Shown: positions 1-7,467, numbered from the stretch's first letter. The stretch: DNA of 20,893 nucleotides from JAIRTY01 sp050257395 (GCA_050257395.1 JBLMWU010000190.1:1-20893); one strand, 5' to 3'. Notes: a model not told the origin generated them from the sequence alone. Translations and numbers: made by a program.

Positions 1-1215
1 GTGAGCGACGTGCTCGCGGCGCCATGCCCGGTCTGTGCCGCCGAGCGGGCAGCCGCACGCGGGCAGGCGGGCCCTCCGCCGCCCGATGCCGCAGGCGCCG
101 GCCAGCCCCGGCAGGCGTCGATCATCAGTGCCTGGCTGGCCCCGATGCTGGTCGGCTCGGTCGGCGCGGCCGGCAGCGGCCAGGCAGGCCGCGACCTCGC
201 TGACCAGGCGCAGGCGGACCTCGACCGGTGGCTGCGGCACATCGGCCGGTACGGCCGCCGGCCCGGCGAGGACGACCTGCCCATCGCCCTGGAGATCGCC
301 GTCGCCCAGGGCTTCAAGTACGCCGCGAACCGGCGGCTGGCTCACTCGGCCGGGCTGTCCGGGGTGCGGATCCGCCTCGCGGAGCAGGCCCTGGAAATGC
401 TGAAAGGCACCGAATACTGGTTCTCGCAGCTGACCCTCATCCAGGCGTTGTGCCTGCTGAGCCTCTCGGAGCAGTCAGAACAGCGGGCCGGCAAGCCGGA
501 CACCGATCCCGAAGCGATCGTCCGGCACTGGCTCGACGTGGCCGGCCGGGACAGCACGGACCGCAATCCGAACACCGGCGTGCCCGGGCAGCCGCATCCG
601 TTCGTCCGCGAGGCGGCGCAGCTGGCCGTGCTGGCGCTGAAGACCGGCCATCCCCAGCGGTACATGTGGATCGACGAGAGCGGCGTGGTCGGGCAGGTGG
701 GCTCCCGCAAGACGAGCGCGGGCGAGACCTACCGCAAGCACCGGCTGTGGATCCCGCCGTCCGCCGGGTGGACCGCCCTGAACGGCCGCGCCCAGCAGCT
801 GGTCGCCGACGTCCTGCTGCTGCTGAATCTCGCCGAGCGGGGGGAGGCGCCACGCGACCGCGAACGGCGGCTGAACCGCTCCAACCGGCACGACCTCCCG
901 CCGTGCATCACCAGGTACCGGCCTGCGCTCGGCCCCGGCCTCACCGTCGGCACCGCGAGATCCGCCGCGCCCGGCACCGGGTGCGTGGACGGCTGCGGCT
1001 TCGAGCTCTGCCCTTACCCCCCGAAGGGAACGCAGCCCAGGGTGGAGATGAGCGAGGCGTTCTGCCGCCGCCAGCAGACCCTGCTGACCAGGGCGTCGCT
1101 CAGCCGCCGCAAGGCCCCGTGGCAGGACATGCGGCGCGGCCAGCTCATCGATTTCTGGGAGGAGATGGCCGACCGCGCCCGCGGCCCGCGTCCCCGGCCA
1201 GGCGGGACCAGGTAG
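1..1215 (+). CDS. Uncharacterised protein with Cys clusters; 5' end may lie outside the window
   Basis: The reading frame is open from the first base, which happens to be GTG, to a TAG at 1213-1215. I cannot tell whether that GTG is the start or an internal codon, because no upstream sequence is visible. The 404 visible residues begin with a CPVC pair (Cys9, Cys12). A long, mostly helical middle follows, including a hydrophobic leucine-rich stretch (LTLIQALCLLSL, about residues 140-155) and the segment RLWIPPSAGW near residue 250. The C-terminal third carries more Cys (GCVDGCGFELC, then FCRRQQ), a spacing that could bind zinc with the N-terminal pair. There is no signal peptide or clear membrane helix. 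The gene ends 37 bp before the convergent secreted-protein gene. I do not recognise the family. It could be the C-terminal part of a larger protein. No function is assigned; that it is coding is fairly sure. Confidence 0.7.
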   Translation: MSDVLAAPCPVCAAERAAARGQAGPPPPDAAGAGQPRQASIISAWLAPMLVGSVGAAGSGQAGRDLADQAQADLDRWLRHIGRYGRRPGEDDLPIALEIAVAQGFKYAANRRLAHSAGLSGVRIRLAEQALEMLKGTEYWFSQLTLIQALCLLSLSEQSEQRAGKPDTDPEAIVRHWLDVAGRDSTDRNPNTGVPGQPHPFVREAAQLAVLALKTGHPQRYMWIDESGVVGQVGSRKTSAGETYRKHRLWIPPSAGWTALNGRAQQLVADVLLLLNLAERGEAPRDRERRLNRSNRHDLPPCITRYRPALGPGLTVGTARSAAPGTGCVDGCGFELCPYPPKGTQPRVEMSEAFCRRQQTLLTRASLSRRKAPWQDMRRGQLIDFWEEMADRARGPRPRPGGTR

Positions 1216-1252
1216 CGACCCTGACCCGCCGGTGGCCGGTGGCCCGCAGCTG

Positions 1253-2689
1253 CTATGTGGTGTTCAGCGCGGTGTCGTCGATCACGAAGGACGTCTGGGC
1301 GGTGTAGTCCTCGGCGCCGGTGAAACGCAGGGTGATGGTCTGCCCGGCGTAACTGCCCAGGCTGAAGCTGTGCTGGGTATAGCCGGCGGCCGCGTCGAGG
1401 TTGGAGTAGGTGGCCAGGGTGGCGAGCACCGAGCCCGAGCTGCCCAGGACCTGCACCGTGAGCGTGTCGTAGGCGGTCGTGGCGGTGGTTTCGGCCGTGT
1501 CGATGTGCAGCCAGAACGACAGGGTGGCGGTACTGGCGCTGGCCGGCACCGTCACGGTCTGGGCGAGGGTGTCGGTGTGGGTGCTGCCGTAGCCGTCCAG
1601 CCAGGCGTCCCAGGATCCGGCGTGCGGTGGCTCGCTCGTGCTGTTGCTGACCACCGAGGAGCTGGCGGTCCAGGGGGTGGCCGTCCCGGTCTCGAAGCCC
1701 GGGTTGCCGAGCAGTTGCGTCCCGCCGCCGGAGGAACTGACGGCCCAGCTGAACGTGGCCGATCCGGCGACGCCGGCGGTGTCGGTGGCGGTGACGGTGA
1801 CCGTGCTGGACCCGGCGGTGGCCGGTGTGCCGGAGATGAGCCCGGACGCCGCGTTGATGGAAAGCCCGGCAGGCAGGCCGGCGGCGCTGTAGGACAGCGT
1901 GCGGCCGGCCGAGTCGGTGGCGTGGATCTGCAGGCTGACCGCGGTGCCGACGGTGCCTGACTGGCTGCCGGGATTCGTGACGGTGACGGTGGTCCCGGTC
2001 GCGGAGCCGAACTGGATGTCCAGGACGGCGTGCAGCTCGATGCCGTTGGGTGCCACTCCGGTCTGGCCGTGCAGGAAGTCGAAGAAGCCGACCCCGGTGA
2101 CGGTCACCGGCACGTTCGCGGCCTGGAAGGTGCCGGTGGGGGTGTATTTCGCGTCGAACTCGCTGCGGGCCTTCTCGATGCTGGACAGCAGCGGGCTGGA
2201 TGAGCCCACGCAGGCAGGATCGGGAATCTCGGCGATCATCGTGTTGCCGGACGCGTCGGCGATCACCAGGTGATAGTCGGAGTCAGCCTCCAGCTTGTAC
2301 TCGGTGAGCGTGGCCTGGACCTGGTAGACGGTGGTCTCCGTGGGGGCGATCCGGTTGCTGGACGGCAGGCTGCTGGGCGCGGGCAGCGCCCGCAGGGCTG
2401 CGATGGTCGTGGGGGTGGTGGACTGAAGGTTGATCTTGCCCGCGTCGGCGTCGGTGCCGGTCTTGACCGACCAGCGTTCCACCCCGCAGCTGCCGGTGCT
2501 GGAGTGCGGGCTGCGGACAATGGCCTCGGTCTCTTCCCGGTCGGGTAACGGGCTGCGCCGCGGGCCGGCGCTGACCCCGCCGGCCACGCCGAGGAGGACG
2601 GCCAGCGCGGTGACCAGGATCATGAGCAGGCGGAAGAGATGCGTGCGGCGGATAGCGGCGCTGGGTCTGCGGGGCAGGAACCGGGGCAC
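1253..2689 (-). CDS. Secreted protein: conserved N-terminal domain, putative Ig domain, C-terminal beta-sandwich
   Basis: The 478-residue product starts at GTG 2689, with AGGGAG six bases upstream. A basic N-terminus (residues 1-20) is followed by a hydrophobic segment (LLMILVTALAVLLGVAGG, about 21-38) and an Ala/Gly exit, so it is probably exported by a Sec signal peptide. Residues 60-228 form a domain I know only from uncharacterised secreted bacterial proteins; its hallmarks are SDYHLVIAD and GFFDFLHGQTG. Residues 234-317 match the He_PIG-type putative Ig repeat (AGLPAGLSINAASGLISGTP). Residues 325-478 begin with NPGFETG and look like a jelly-roll, carbohydrate-binding-like domain that ends in FVIDDTALNTT. 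It therefore looks like an extracellular binding or adhesive protein with no recognised catalytic motif. It stands alone, with its own ribosome site, downstream of the permease remnant. Export is inferred, and the ligand is unknown. Confidence 0.85.
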   Translation of the reverse strand: MPRFLPRRPSAAIRRTHLFRLLMILVTALAVLLGVAGGVSAGPRRSPLPDREETEAIVRSPHSSTGSCGVERWSVKTGTDADAGKINLQSTTPTTIAALRALPAPSSLPSSNRIAPTETTVYQVQATLTEYKLEADSDYHLVIADASGNTMIAEIPDPACVGSSSPLLSSIEKARSEFDAKYTPTGTFQAANVPVTVTGVGFFDFLHGQTGVAPNGIELHAVLDIQFGSATGTTVTVTNPGSQSGTVGTAVSLQIHATDSAGRTLSYSAAGLPAGLSINAASGLISGTPATAGSSTVTVTATDTAGVAGSATFSWAVSSSGGGTQLLGNPGFETGTATPWTASSSVVSNSTSEPPHAGSWDAWLDGYGSTHTDTLAQTVTVPASASTATLSFWLHIDTAETTATTAYDTLTVQVLGSSGSVLATLATYSNLDAAAGYTQHSFSLGSYAGQTITLRFTGAEDYTAQTSFVIDDTALNTT

Positions 2690-2809
2690 GGGCGACTCCC
2701 TGTGGTGGCGGGAACGGGCCTGACGCGCCAGGGCGACCGGCGGTCACGCTGGCAGAGGGCGCTGACGGTGATGTCCCTCATACGCAGTGTGAGACAGCTT
2801 GCGCGGCGT

Positions 2810-2839
2810 GCCCAGGCCCGCCCGGGCAACCAGCGGGCG
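2810..2839 (-). terminator. Possible GC-rich hairpin after the permease remnant
   Basis: Two overlapping hairpins are possible 23-52 bases downstream of the permease stop on the minus strand. One is a GCCC/GGGC stem with one mismatch (2810-2827). The other is CGCCCG/CGGGCG (2819-2824 with 2834-2839). There is no T-run, so this would be a weak terminator at best. Confidence 0.3.
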
Positions 2840-2861
2840 ACAGCTTGGTGTCCTGCTGGTG

Positions 2862-3608
2862 CTACTCCTTCACGGCGCCTTCGGTGGTGCGCAGGATGTG
2901 CTTCTGGAAGAGGAAGAAGATGATCGCGACCGGGAGGGTCATCACCAGGGCGGCGGCCAGCTTCAGCGGGTACTGGGTGGCGGTGCCGAGCTGGCCGCTG
3001 ACCAGCCGGCCGACGCCGGTGGTGAGGGTGTCCAGGGATGGGCTCTGGTGGGTGATGAGGATGGTGGCGAAGTCGTTCCACGATCCCTGGGAGGACAGGA
3101 TGGTCAGCGCGATGAGGGCGGGCCGGGCCATGGGCAGCACCACCGACCAGAACGTGCGGAACACGCCGGCGCCGTCGATGTGCGCGGCCTCCTCGATGCT
3201 GGCGGGCACCGACTCGAAGAACTGCTTCATGATGAACACGCCGGTCGCGTCGGTCAGCAGCGGGACGATCAGCCCCGGATAGCTGTCGTAGATGCCGAGC
3301 TGCCGGATGACCAGGAACTTCGGGATCAGCAGCACCACCGACGGCACCGCCATCACCGCGATCACCGCCGAGAACAGGGCGCCGCGCCCGCGGAAGCGCA
3401 GCCGGGCCAGCGCATAGCCGGCCATCGAGTCGAACAGCAGCCGCCCAGCGGTGACGAACAGGGCCACCACCACCGAGTTGGCGAACCAGCGGCCGAAGTC
3501 CTGCTGGGCGAGCTGGGTGAACGCGGTCGTCACCCAGTCAGGGGGGACCGGGTTGGCCGGGTGCGAGGCCGCGTCGGTCTCGGTCTTGAACGCCGTGCCC
3601 AGCTCCAA
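2862..3608 (-). pseudogene. Truncated MalG-type (CUT1) sugar ABC transporter permease lacking its first membrane helix
   Basis: The 248-codon frame encodes the core of a carbohydrate ABC permease. It has several hydrophobic helices, the segment GYALARLRFRGR, and the ATPase-contacting EAA loop (EEAAHIDGAGVFRTFWSVVLPMARP, residues about 138-162 with key residues E-A-A, D-G-A and L-P). The C-terminus is intact. Family members normally start with a cytoplasmic tail and a first helix that ends just before a motif like LGTAFKT. Here the homology begins exactly there (ELGTAFKTETD), about 35-45 residues short. The only possible nearby start is a TTG at 3608 with no good ribosome site, and there is an in-frame stop (TGA) ten codons further upstream. 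The partner permease and the solute-binding protein are missing. I call it a broken gene left by a deletion, although a non-canonical start making a short membrane protein cannot be excluded. Confidence 0.8.
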
Positions 3609-3639
3609 CGGCGGTGAGAGCGGACTTCCTGATCTTCAT
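3538..3639 (-). pseudogene. First codons of a probable sugar-binding lipoprotein, fused out of frame to the permease remnant
   Basis: An ATG at 3639 lies 50 bases after the lacI stop and is preceded by GGGAAG. It opens a 33-codon frame beginning MKIRKSALTAVGAG, the look of the charged start of an ABC solute-binding protein signal peptide. It then turns abruptly into hydrophilic, Arg/Pro-rich residues (HGVQDRDRRG) that are the permease sequence read in the wrong frame, and stops at 3538. The hydrophobic core and lipobox Cys expected of a sugar-binding lipoprotein are absent. In related loci the order is commonly lacI, binding protein, MalF-like permease, MalG-like permease. This fits a deletion joining the first codons of the binding protein to the interior of malG. 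The identity of the leader is inferred from a short stretch. Confidence 0.6.
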
Positions 3640-3688
3640 TGATCTTCCCGGTTTCTCTGTCGGGGCCCGGTGGGGGCCGGGGCGGGGG

Positions 3689-4711
3689 TCAGGCCGAGCT
3701 GCGCAGGACCAGCCGGGGCTGGAGCAGGACCTGGGCGCGGGAGCGGCGGCCGCCGGGCTTGGCGAGCAGCGCGTCCAGGGCGCCCAGGCAGGCGGCGGCC
3801 ACCTCGGTGAGCGGCTGGGCGAGGCTGGTCAGCCCGGTGACCGCGGCGGCCTTGGAGTCGTCGAAGCCGGTCACGGCGGCGTCCCGGCCCGGCACCAGGC
3901 CGCGGCTGGTCAGCTCGGTCCACGCGCCGAGCGCGATGGTGTCGCTGACGCACACGAACGCGCTCGGCGGCGCCGCCGAGTCCAGCAGCGCCGCGCAGGC
4001 GGCCCGGCCCTCGCCGAGCCCGGACTCCATCCGGCGCAGCAGGCCGCCGGTGGGCAGCCCGGCCTCCCGGCAGGCCTCCCGCCAGCCGGACAGCCGGTCG
4101 TCGCCCACCCCGGAGCCCTCCGGCCAGCCGAGGAAGGCGATCCGCCGGTGCCCGGCCGCGATCAGGTGGCCGGTGGCCGCGCGCACGCCCGCCGCCCCGT
4201 CCACGTCCACCCACGGGTGCCGGGCGTCGCTGCCCCACGGGCGGCCGAAGGTGACGAACGGGACCCGCTGGCCGAGCAGCCACGCGGTCCGCTTGTCGCC
4301 GGTGTGCGTGCCGGTGAGCACGAACGCGTCCAGGTCGTACTCGCGCAGCAGGCCGTCGTAGGCGCTGATCTCGGTGGCGTCGTCACCCGCGGTCACCAGC
4401 AGGATCCGGTAGCCGAGCCGCTGCGCCCGGGCGGTCAGGGCGTGCAGGAACGCGTCGAGCACCTCGCCGTCGCCCGGCACCGGGGCCGGGATGCCGACCG
4501 CGATCAGGTGCGAGCGGCGGGTCCGCAGCGTCTGTGCGGCCTTCACCGGCCGGTAGCCGGCGGCGGCGATGGCCGCCTCGACCCGCTGCCGGGTGTCGGC
4601 CCGCACCAGGTGCGGGGCGTTCAGCACGTTGGACACGGTCTGCCGGGAGACGGCGGCGGCCCGGGCCACCGTTTCCAGGGTCGGGCGCTGCTGCTGCCGC
4701 CGCACCGGCAT
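3689..4711 (-). CDS. LacI-family transcriptional regulator of a sugar locus
   Basis: The 340-residue protein has the full LacI layout. An N-terminal helix-turn-helix and hinge lie at residues 10-57 (TLETVARAAAVSRQTVSNVLN, with VRADTRQRVEAAIAAAGYRP after it). A periplasmic-binding-protein-like effector domain follows (HLIAVGIPAPVPGDGE, DAFVLTG, RRIAFLGWPEGSGVGDDRLSG, AFVCVSDTIALGAW, VTGFDD). The start is chosen at ATG 4711 because AGGAGGG sits five bases upstream; the frame can be extended 26 codons to 4789, but those residues are low-complexity Pro/Arg. It is divergent from the glucosidase gene, and two palindromes with a central CG lie between them. It probably represses both the glucosidase and the transporter operon in the absence of an alpha-glucoside-type inducer; the sugar itself is not readable. 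The operon it heads is now mostly deleted. Confidence 0.92.
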   Translation of the reverse strand: MPVRRQQQRPTLETVARAAAVSRQTVSNVLNAPHLVRADTRQRVEAAIAAAGYRPVKAAQTLRTRRSHLIAVGIPAPVPGDGEVLDAFLHALTARAQRLGYRILLVTAGDDATEISAYDGLLREYDLDAFVLTGTHTGDKRTAWLLGQRVPFVTFGRPWGSDARHPWVDVDGAAGVRAATGHLIAAGHRRIAFLGWPEGSGVGDDRLSGWREACREAGLPTGGLLRRMESGLGEGRAACAALLDSAAPPSAFVCVSDTIALGAWTELTSRGLVPGRDAAVTGFDDSKAAAVTGLTSLAQPLTEVAAACLGALDALLAKPGGRRSRAQVLLQPRLVLRSSA

Positions 4712-4803
4712 CACAACCCTCCTGCGGGGCGGGACCCGCGGGCCGGTCCGGGGTGGCTGCGGCGACCGGCCCGCGGGCGGTTCGTTCACTGTGAGAAGCT
4801 TGG

Positions 4804-4830
4804 TTTGAACGTTCCATTTGAACGCTCAAA
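4804..4830. promoter_or_regulatory. Tandem LacI-type operator pair
   Basis: Two palindromes with the central CG typical of LacI-family sites lie side by side. TTTGAACGTTCC (4804-4815) is centred on 4810/4811. TTTGAACGCTCAAA (4817-4830) is centred on 4823/4824 and is symmetric except for one base pair. The centres are 13 bp apart. The sites sit between the divergent lacI and glucosidase genes, just downstream of the proposed minus-strand promoter, so binding would block transcription. The sites are seen directly; their ownership by the adjacent LacI protein is inferred. Confidence 0.65.
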
Positions 4831-4838
4831 GTAGGGTC

Positions 4839-4867
4839 ATACTGGTCTCTTCCTGGCCTGCTGTCAA
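4839..4867 (-). promoter_or_regulatory. Candidate sigma-70 promoter for lacI and the transporter remnant
   Basis: On the minus strand a perfect TTGACA (-35) at 4867-4862 is followed, 17 bases later, by CAGTAT (-10) at 4844-4839. The -10 is poor. The expected start near 4831 places both operator palindromes in the first transcribed bases. On the plus strand the same spot contains CATACT (4838-4843), which could serve as the -10 for the glucosidase gene. Confidence 0.45.
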
Positions 4868-4898
4868 GATGTCAGCAGGCCATTACTTCGAGTGAGGC

Positions 4899-7001
4899 AT
4901 GATGCCGAAAGCCCGCCAGCCGTGGCTGCACGAGCTCGCGACCGTGCTCAGCGCGCCCACCGCGGTGCTGAGCGAGGGCGGCGGGCAGATCAGGGCCGGC
5001 GGGGCACAGGGGGTGCTGCACGCCGACACCCGGGTGCTGTCCGCCGCGGTCCTGGAGGTGGGCGGGGACGAGCCGGTGCCGGTGAGCGGCGGGCTGCTGG
5101 CGGCCGGCCGGGCCCGGTTCACCGCGGTGCCGCGCGACCTGGGGGACGGCATCCCGGACCCGACGGTGTGGGTGGAACGGGAGCGGGAGGTCACGCCCGG
5201 GCGGGTGACCGAGCGGCTCCGGCTGGTCTGCCGCGCGGACGCGGGCGCCAGCACCGAGCTGGTGCTGAGGGTGGCGGCGGACCTGGCGGCTGTCAGCGAC
5301 ATCAAGGCGGGCCGGGCCGATGGGCCCGGCGCGGTGATCACGGTGGACCGGCCCGGCGGGGACGGCGCGCCGGCCCGGCTGTCCTGGGGAGCGCCGCCGC
5401 TGCGGGCCTGGCTGACCGCGCCCGGCGCGGCCGCGTCGGCCGGCCGCGCCGGGGAGGTGCTGCTGCGGTGGCCGGTGCGGCTGGCCGGGCGCGGCACGGC
5501 GGAGGCCGGGTGGGAGCTCACGGTCAGCGACCCCGGGGCGGTCGTGACCGCCGCGCCGCCCGGAGCCGCGGACCCGTGGGCCGCGGTGCGGGCCGGGGGC
5601 GACGACCCGCGGCTGGCGCCGCTGCTGGAGCGGTCGCTGGGCGACGCGGCCGCGCTGCGGATGGCCACCAGCCAGGCGCCCGGCGACGTGTTCCTGGCCG
5701 CGGGCGCGCCCTGGTTCTTCACCCTGTTCGGGCGGGACAGCATCTGGGCGGCCCGGCTGCTGCTCCCGTTCGGGTGGCGGCTGGCCGCGGGCACCCTGCG
5801 GGCGCTCGCCGCGTTCCAGGGCCGCACGCCGGACCCGGTCACCGCGGAGGCGCCGGGGAAGATCCCGCACGAACTGCGGGCGCCCGGCCGCCCGGTGCCC
5901 GCCCGCGAGGGCACCAGCGGGCACACCGGCGGCCCGCCGCTGTACTACGGGACCATCGACGCCACCCCGCTGTGGATCTGCCTGCTGCATGATGCCTGGC
6001 GGTGGGGCATGCCCGCCGATCAGGTGCGGGCGCTGCTGCCGAACCTGCGGGCAGCGCTGGTGTGCCTGCGCGATTACAGCGACGCCGACGGGGACGGCTT
6101 CCTGGAGTACCTCGACGAGAGCGGGCAGGGCCTGGCCAACCAGGGCTGGAAGGACTCCGGCGACTCGATCCGGTCCGCCGCCGGCCGGCTCGCGGCCCCG
6201 CCGGTGGCCCTGTGCGAGGTGCAGGGCTACGCCTGCGAGGCGGCCCGGCACGGCGCCGACCTGCTGGATGCGTTCGGCGAGCCGGGCGCGGCGGAGTGGC
6301 GCGACTGGGCGGGCCGGCTGGCCGGCGCCTTCCGCGGCGCGTTCTGGGTGGACGGGCCCGCGGGCCGCTACCCGGCGCTCGCGCTGGACGCGGCGAAGCA
6401 GCCGGTGGACTCGCTCACCAGCAACATCGGCCACCTGCTCGGCACCGGCCTGCTCACCGCCGGCGAAGAGGACCTGGTGGCGCGGCAGCTGGCCGGGCCT
6501 GACCTGGCCTCCGGGTTCGGGCTGCGGACCATGTCCGCCACCGCCGGCGGCTACTCGCCGCTGAGCTACCACTGCGGATCGGTGTGGAGCCATGACACCG
6601 CGATCGTGATCCGGGGCCTGGCCCGGGCCGGGCACGGCCGGGAGGCGGCCGCGCTGGCGGACGGGCTGCTGGCCGCGGCGGCCTCGTTCGGCTGGCGGCT
6701 GCCCGAGCTCTTCTCGGGGGAGGCCCGCTCGCGCCAGCCCTGGCCCTCGCCCTACCCGGCGTCCTGCCGGCCGCAGGCCTGGGCGGCCGCGGCGGCCGGG
6801 GCGCTGGTGCAGGCGCTGCTCGGGCTGGAGGCCGACGTGCCAGCGGGCACGGTGCGGGTGTGCCCGCCGGGCCCGGCCGGCGGCTGGGGCGGCCGGCTGG
6901 AGGTCAGCGGGCTGGTCGCGGGGGAGGAGACGTTCACCGCGGGGGTGGGCGCGGATGGCGCGGGCTACCTCAGCGGGCTCAGCCTGACCCGGCTGCCGTA
7001 G
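4899..7001 (+). CDS. Glycogen-debranching-type glycoside hydrolase (GDE N-terminal domain plus alpha/alpha toroid)
   Basis: The 700-residue protein has the layout of amylo-alpha-1,6-glucosidase-like proteins. An N-terminal beta-sandwich of the GDE_N_bis type covers residues about 15-200 (LSEGGGQIRAGG, GVLHADTRVLS). A six-hairpin toroid of the GH15/GH63 kind follows from about residue 240. Typical active-site stretches are WFFTLFGRDS (residues 272-281) and GWKDSGDS with Asp419, followed by YSPLSYHCGSVWSHDTA. There is no signal peptide, so it should act in the cytoplasm on imported or stored alpha-glucosides. The start is ATG 4899, or ATG 4902, which is better spaced from GAGG at 4894-4897. It diverges from the LacI gene and shares its operator region, so it is probably induced by the same sugar. 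The exact substrate cannot be read, and a mannosyl- or glucosylglycerate-type hydrolase is an alternative. Confidence 0.88.
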   Translation: MMPKARQPWLHELATVLSAPTAVLSEGGGQIRAGGAQGVLHADTRVLSAAVLEVGGDEPVPVSGGLLAAGRARFTAVPRDLGDGIPDPTVWVEREREVTPGRVTERLRLVCRADAGASTELVLRVAADLAAVSDIKAGRADGPGAVITVDRPGGDGAPARLSWGAPPLRAWLTAPGAAASAGRAGEVLLRWPVRLAGRGTAEAGWELTVSDPGAVVTAAPPGAADPWAAVRAGGDDPRLAPLLERSLGDAAALRMATSQAPGDVFLAAGAPWFFTLFGRDSIWAARLLLPFGWRLAAGTLRALAAFQGRTPDPVTAEAPGKIPHELRAPGRPVPAREGTSGHTGGPPLYYGTIDATPLWICLLHDAWRWGMPADQVRALLPNLRAALVCLRDYSDADGDGFLEYLDESGQGLANQGWKDSGDSIRSAAGRLAAPPVALCEVQGYACEAARHGADLLDAFGEPGAAEWRDWAGRLAGAFRGAFWVDGPAGRYPALALDAAKQPVDSLTSNIGHLLGTGLLTAGEEDLVARQLAGPDLASGFGLRTMSATAGGYSPLSYHCGSVWSHDTAIVIRGLARAGHGREAAALADGLLAAAASFGWRLPELFSGEARSRQPWPSPYPASCRPQAWAAAAAGALVQALLGLEADVPAGTVRVCPPGPAGGWGGRLEVSGLVAGEETFTAGVGADGAGYLSGLSLTRLP

Positions 7002-7083
7002 CGCGCCCGGACCCCGCCGCTCTCCGGGACCTCCCAGGATGCGCTCACCCGGCTCCCAGGTTCGCGCGATGTGCTGAAACCAG

Positions 7084-7103
7084 GCAGGCTGGGGGCAGCC
7101 TGC
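7084..7103 (+). promoter_or_regulatory. Hairpin ending at the ribosome site of the SHOCT gene
   Basis: A perfect 8-bp stem, GCAGGCTG (7084-7091) with CAGCCTGC (7096-7103), closes a GGGG loop. It ends at the base before the Shine-Dalgarno sequence GGGAGGAAG (7104-7112). It could affect translation of the SHOCT gene or help to terminate readthrough from the glucosidase gene that ends at 7001. There is no T-run. Confidence 0.5.
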
Positions 7104-7120
7104 GGGAGGAAGATGCAGCC

Positions 7121-7459
7121 ATGATCGTACGTCCGTACTTGGGCGGCTGGGGCTTCAACTGGCCCGGGCTGGTGACCGCCGTGCTGTTCTGGGCGCTGGT
7201 GGTCGTCGCCATCGTCGCGCTGATCCGCTACCTGCGCAGCAGGCAGCACTGGCCCGGCCCGTCCGGGTACGGCTGGCCGGGGCCCGGCCCTCACCAGCAG
7301 GCCGGGAGCCCGGCGGAGCACATCCTCGCCGAGCGCTACGCCCGCGGCGAGATCGACGAAGAGGAGTACCAGCGGCGCCTGAGCGTGCTGCGGGGCGGGG
7401 CGGGCCAGCCGCCGCCGGGCAGCGGGCCGCCGCCGGGCAGCCCCCCGCCGGCTTCTTGA
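7121..7459 (+). CDS. Small SHOCT-domain membrane protein
   Basis: The 112-residue protein starts at ATG 7121, with GGGAGGAAG eight bases upstream. Residues about 14-40 form one strongly hydrophobic helix (GLVTAVLFWALVVVAIVALIRYL). A Gly/Pro-rich linker follows. Residues about 66-92 carry the SHOCT motif (AEHILAERYARGEIDEEEYQRRLSVL), a short amphipathic C-terminal domain common in actinobacterial membrane proteins and thought to mediate oligomerisation. The tail is a proline repeat (PPPGSGPPPGSPPP). The likely topology is a single-pass membrane protein with the SHOCT part in the cytoplasm. It lies after the glucosidase gene on the same strand (119-bp gap), but nothing links it to sugar use. 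It ends just before a long terminator hairpin. The role is unknown. Confidence 0.85.
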   Translation: MIVRPYLGGWGFNWPGLVTAVLFWALVVVAIVALIRYLRSRQHWPGPSGYGWPGPGPHQQAGSPAEHILAERYARGEIDEEEYQRRLSVLRGGAGQPPPGSGPPPGSPPPAS

Positions 7460-7467
7460 CGCAGGCC

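Noticed and set aside
4712..4789. 26-codon N-terminal extension of the LacI protein
   Set aside because: AGGAGGG lies at the right distance from ATG 4711, and the extension is low-complexity Pro/Arg that overlaps the control region.
4872..6635. 587-codon minus-strand frame opposite the glucosidase gene
   Set aside because: It is the antisense shadow of a high-GC gene with repetitive Arg/Gly/Pro and no recognisable domain.
7373..7459. Proline-rich repeats at the end of the SHOCT gene as a tandem repeat locus
   Set aside because: Two short PPPGS units are ordinary low-complexity tail sequence.
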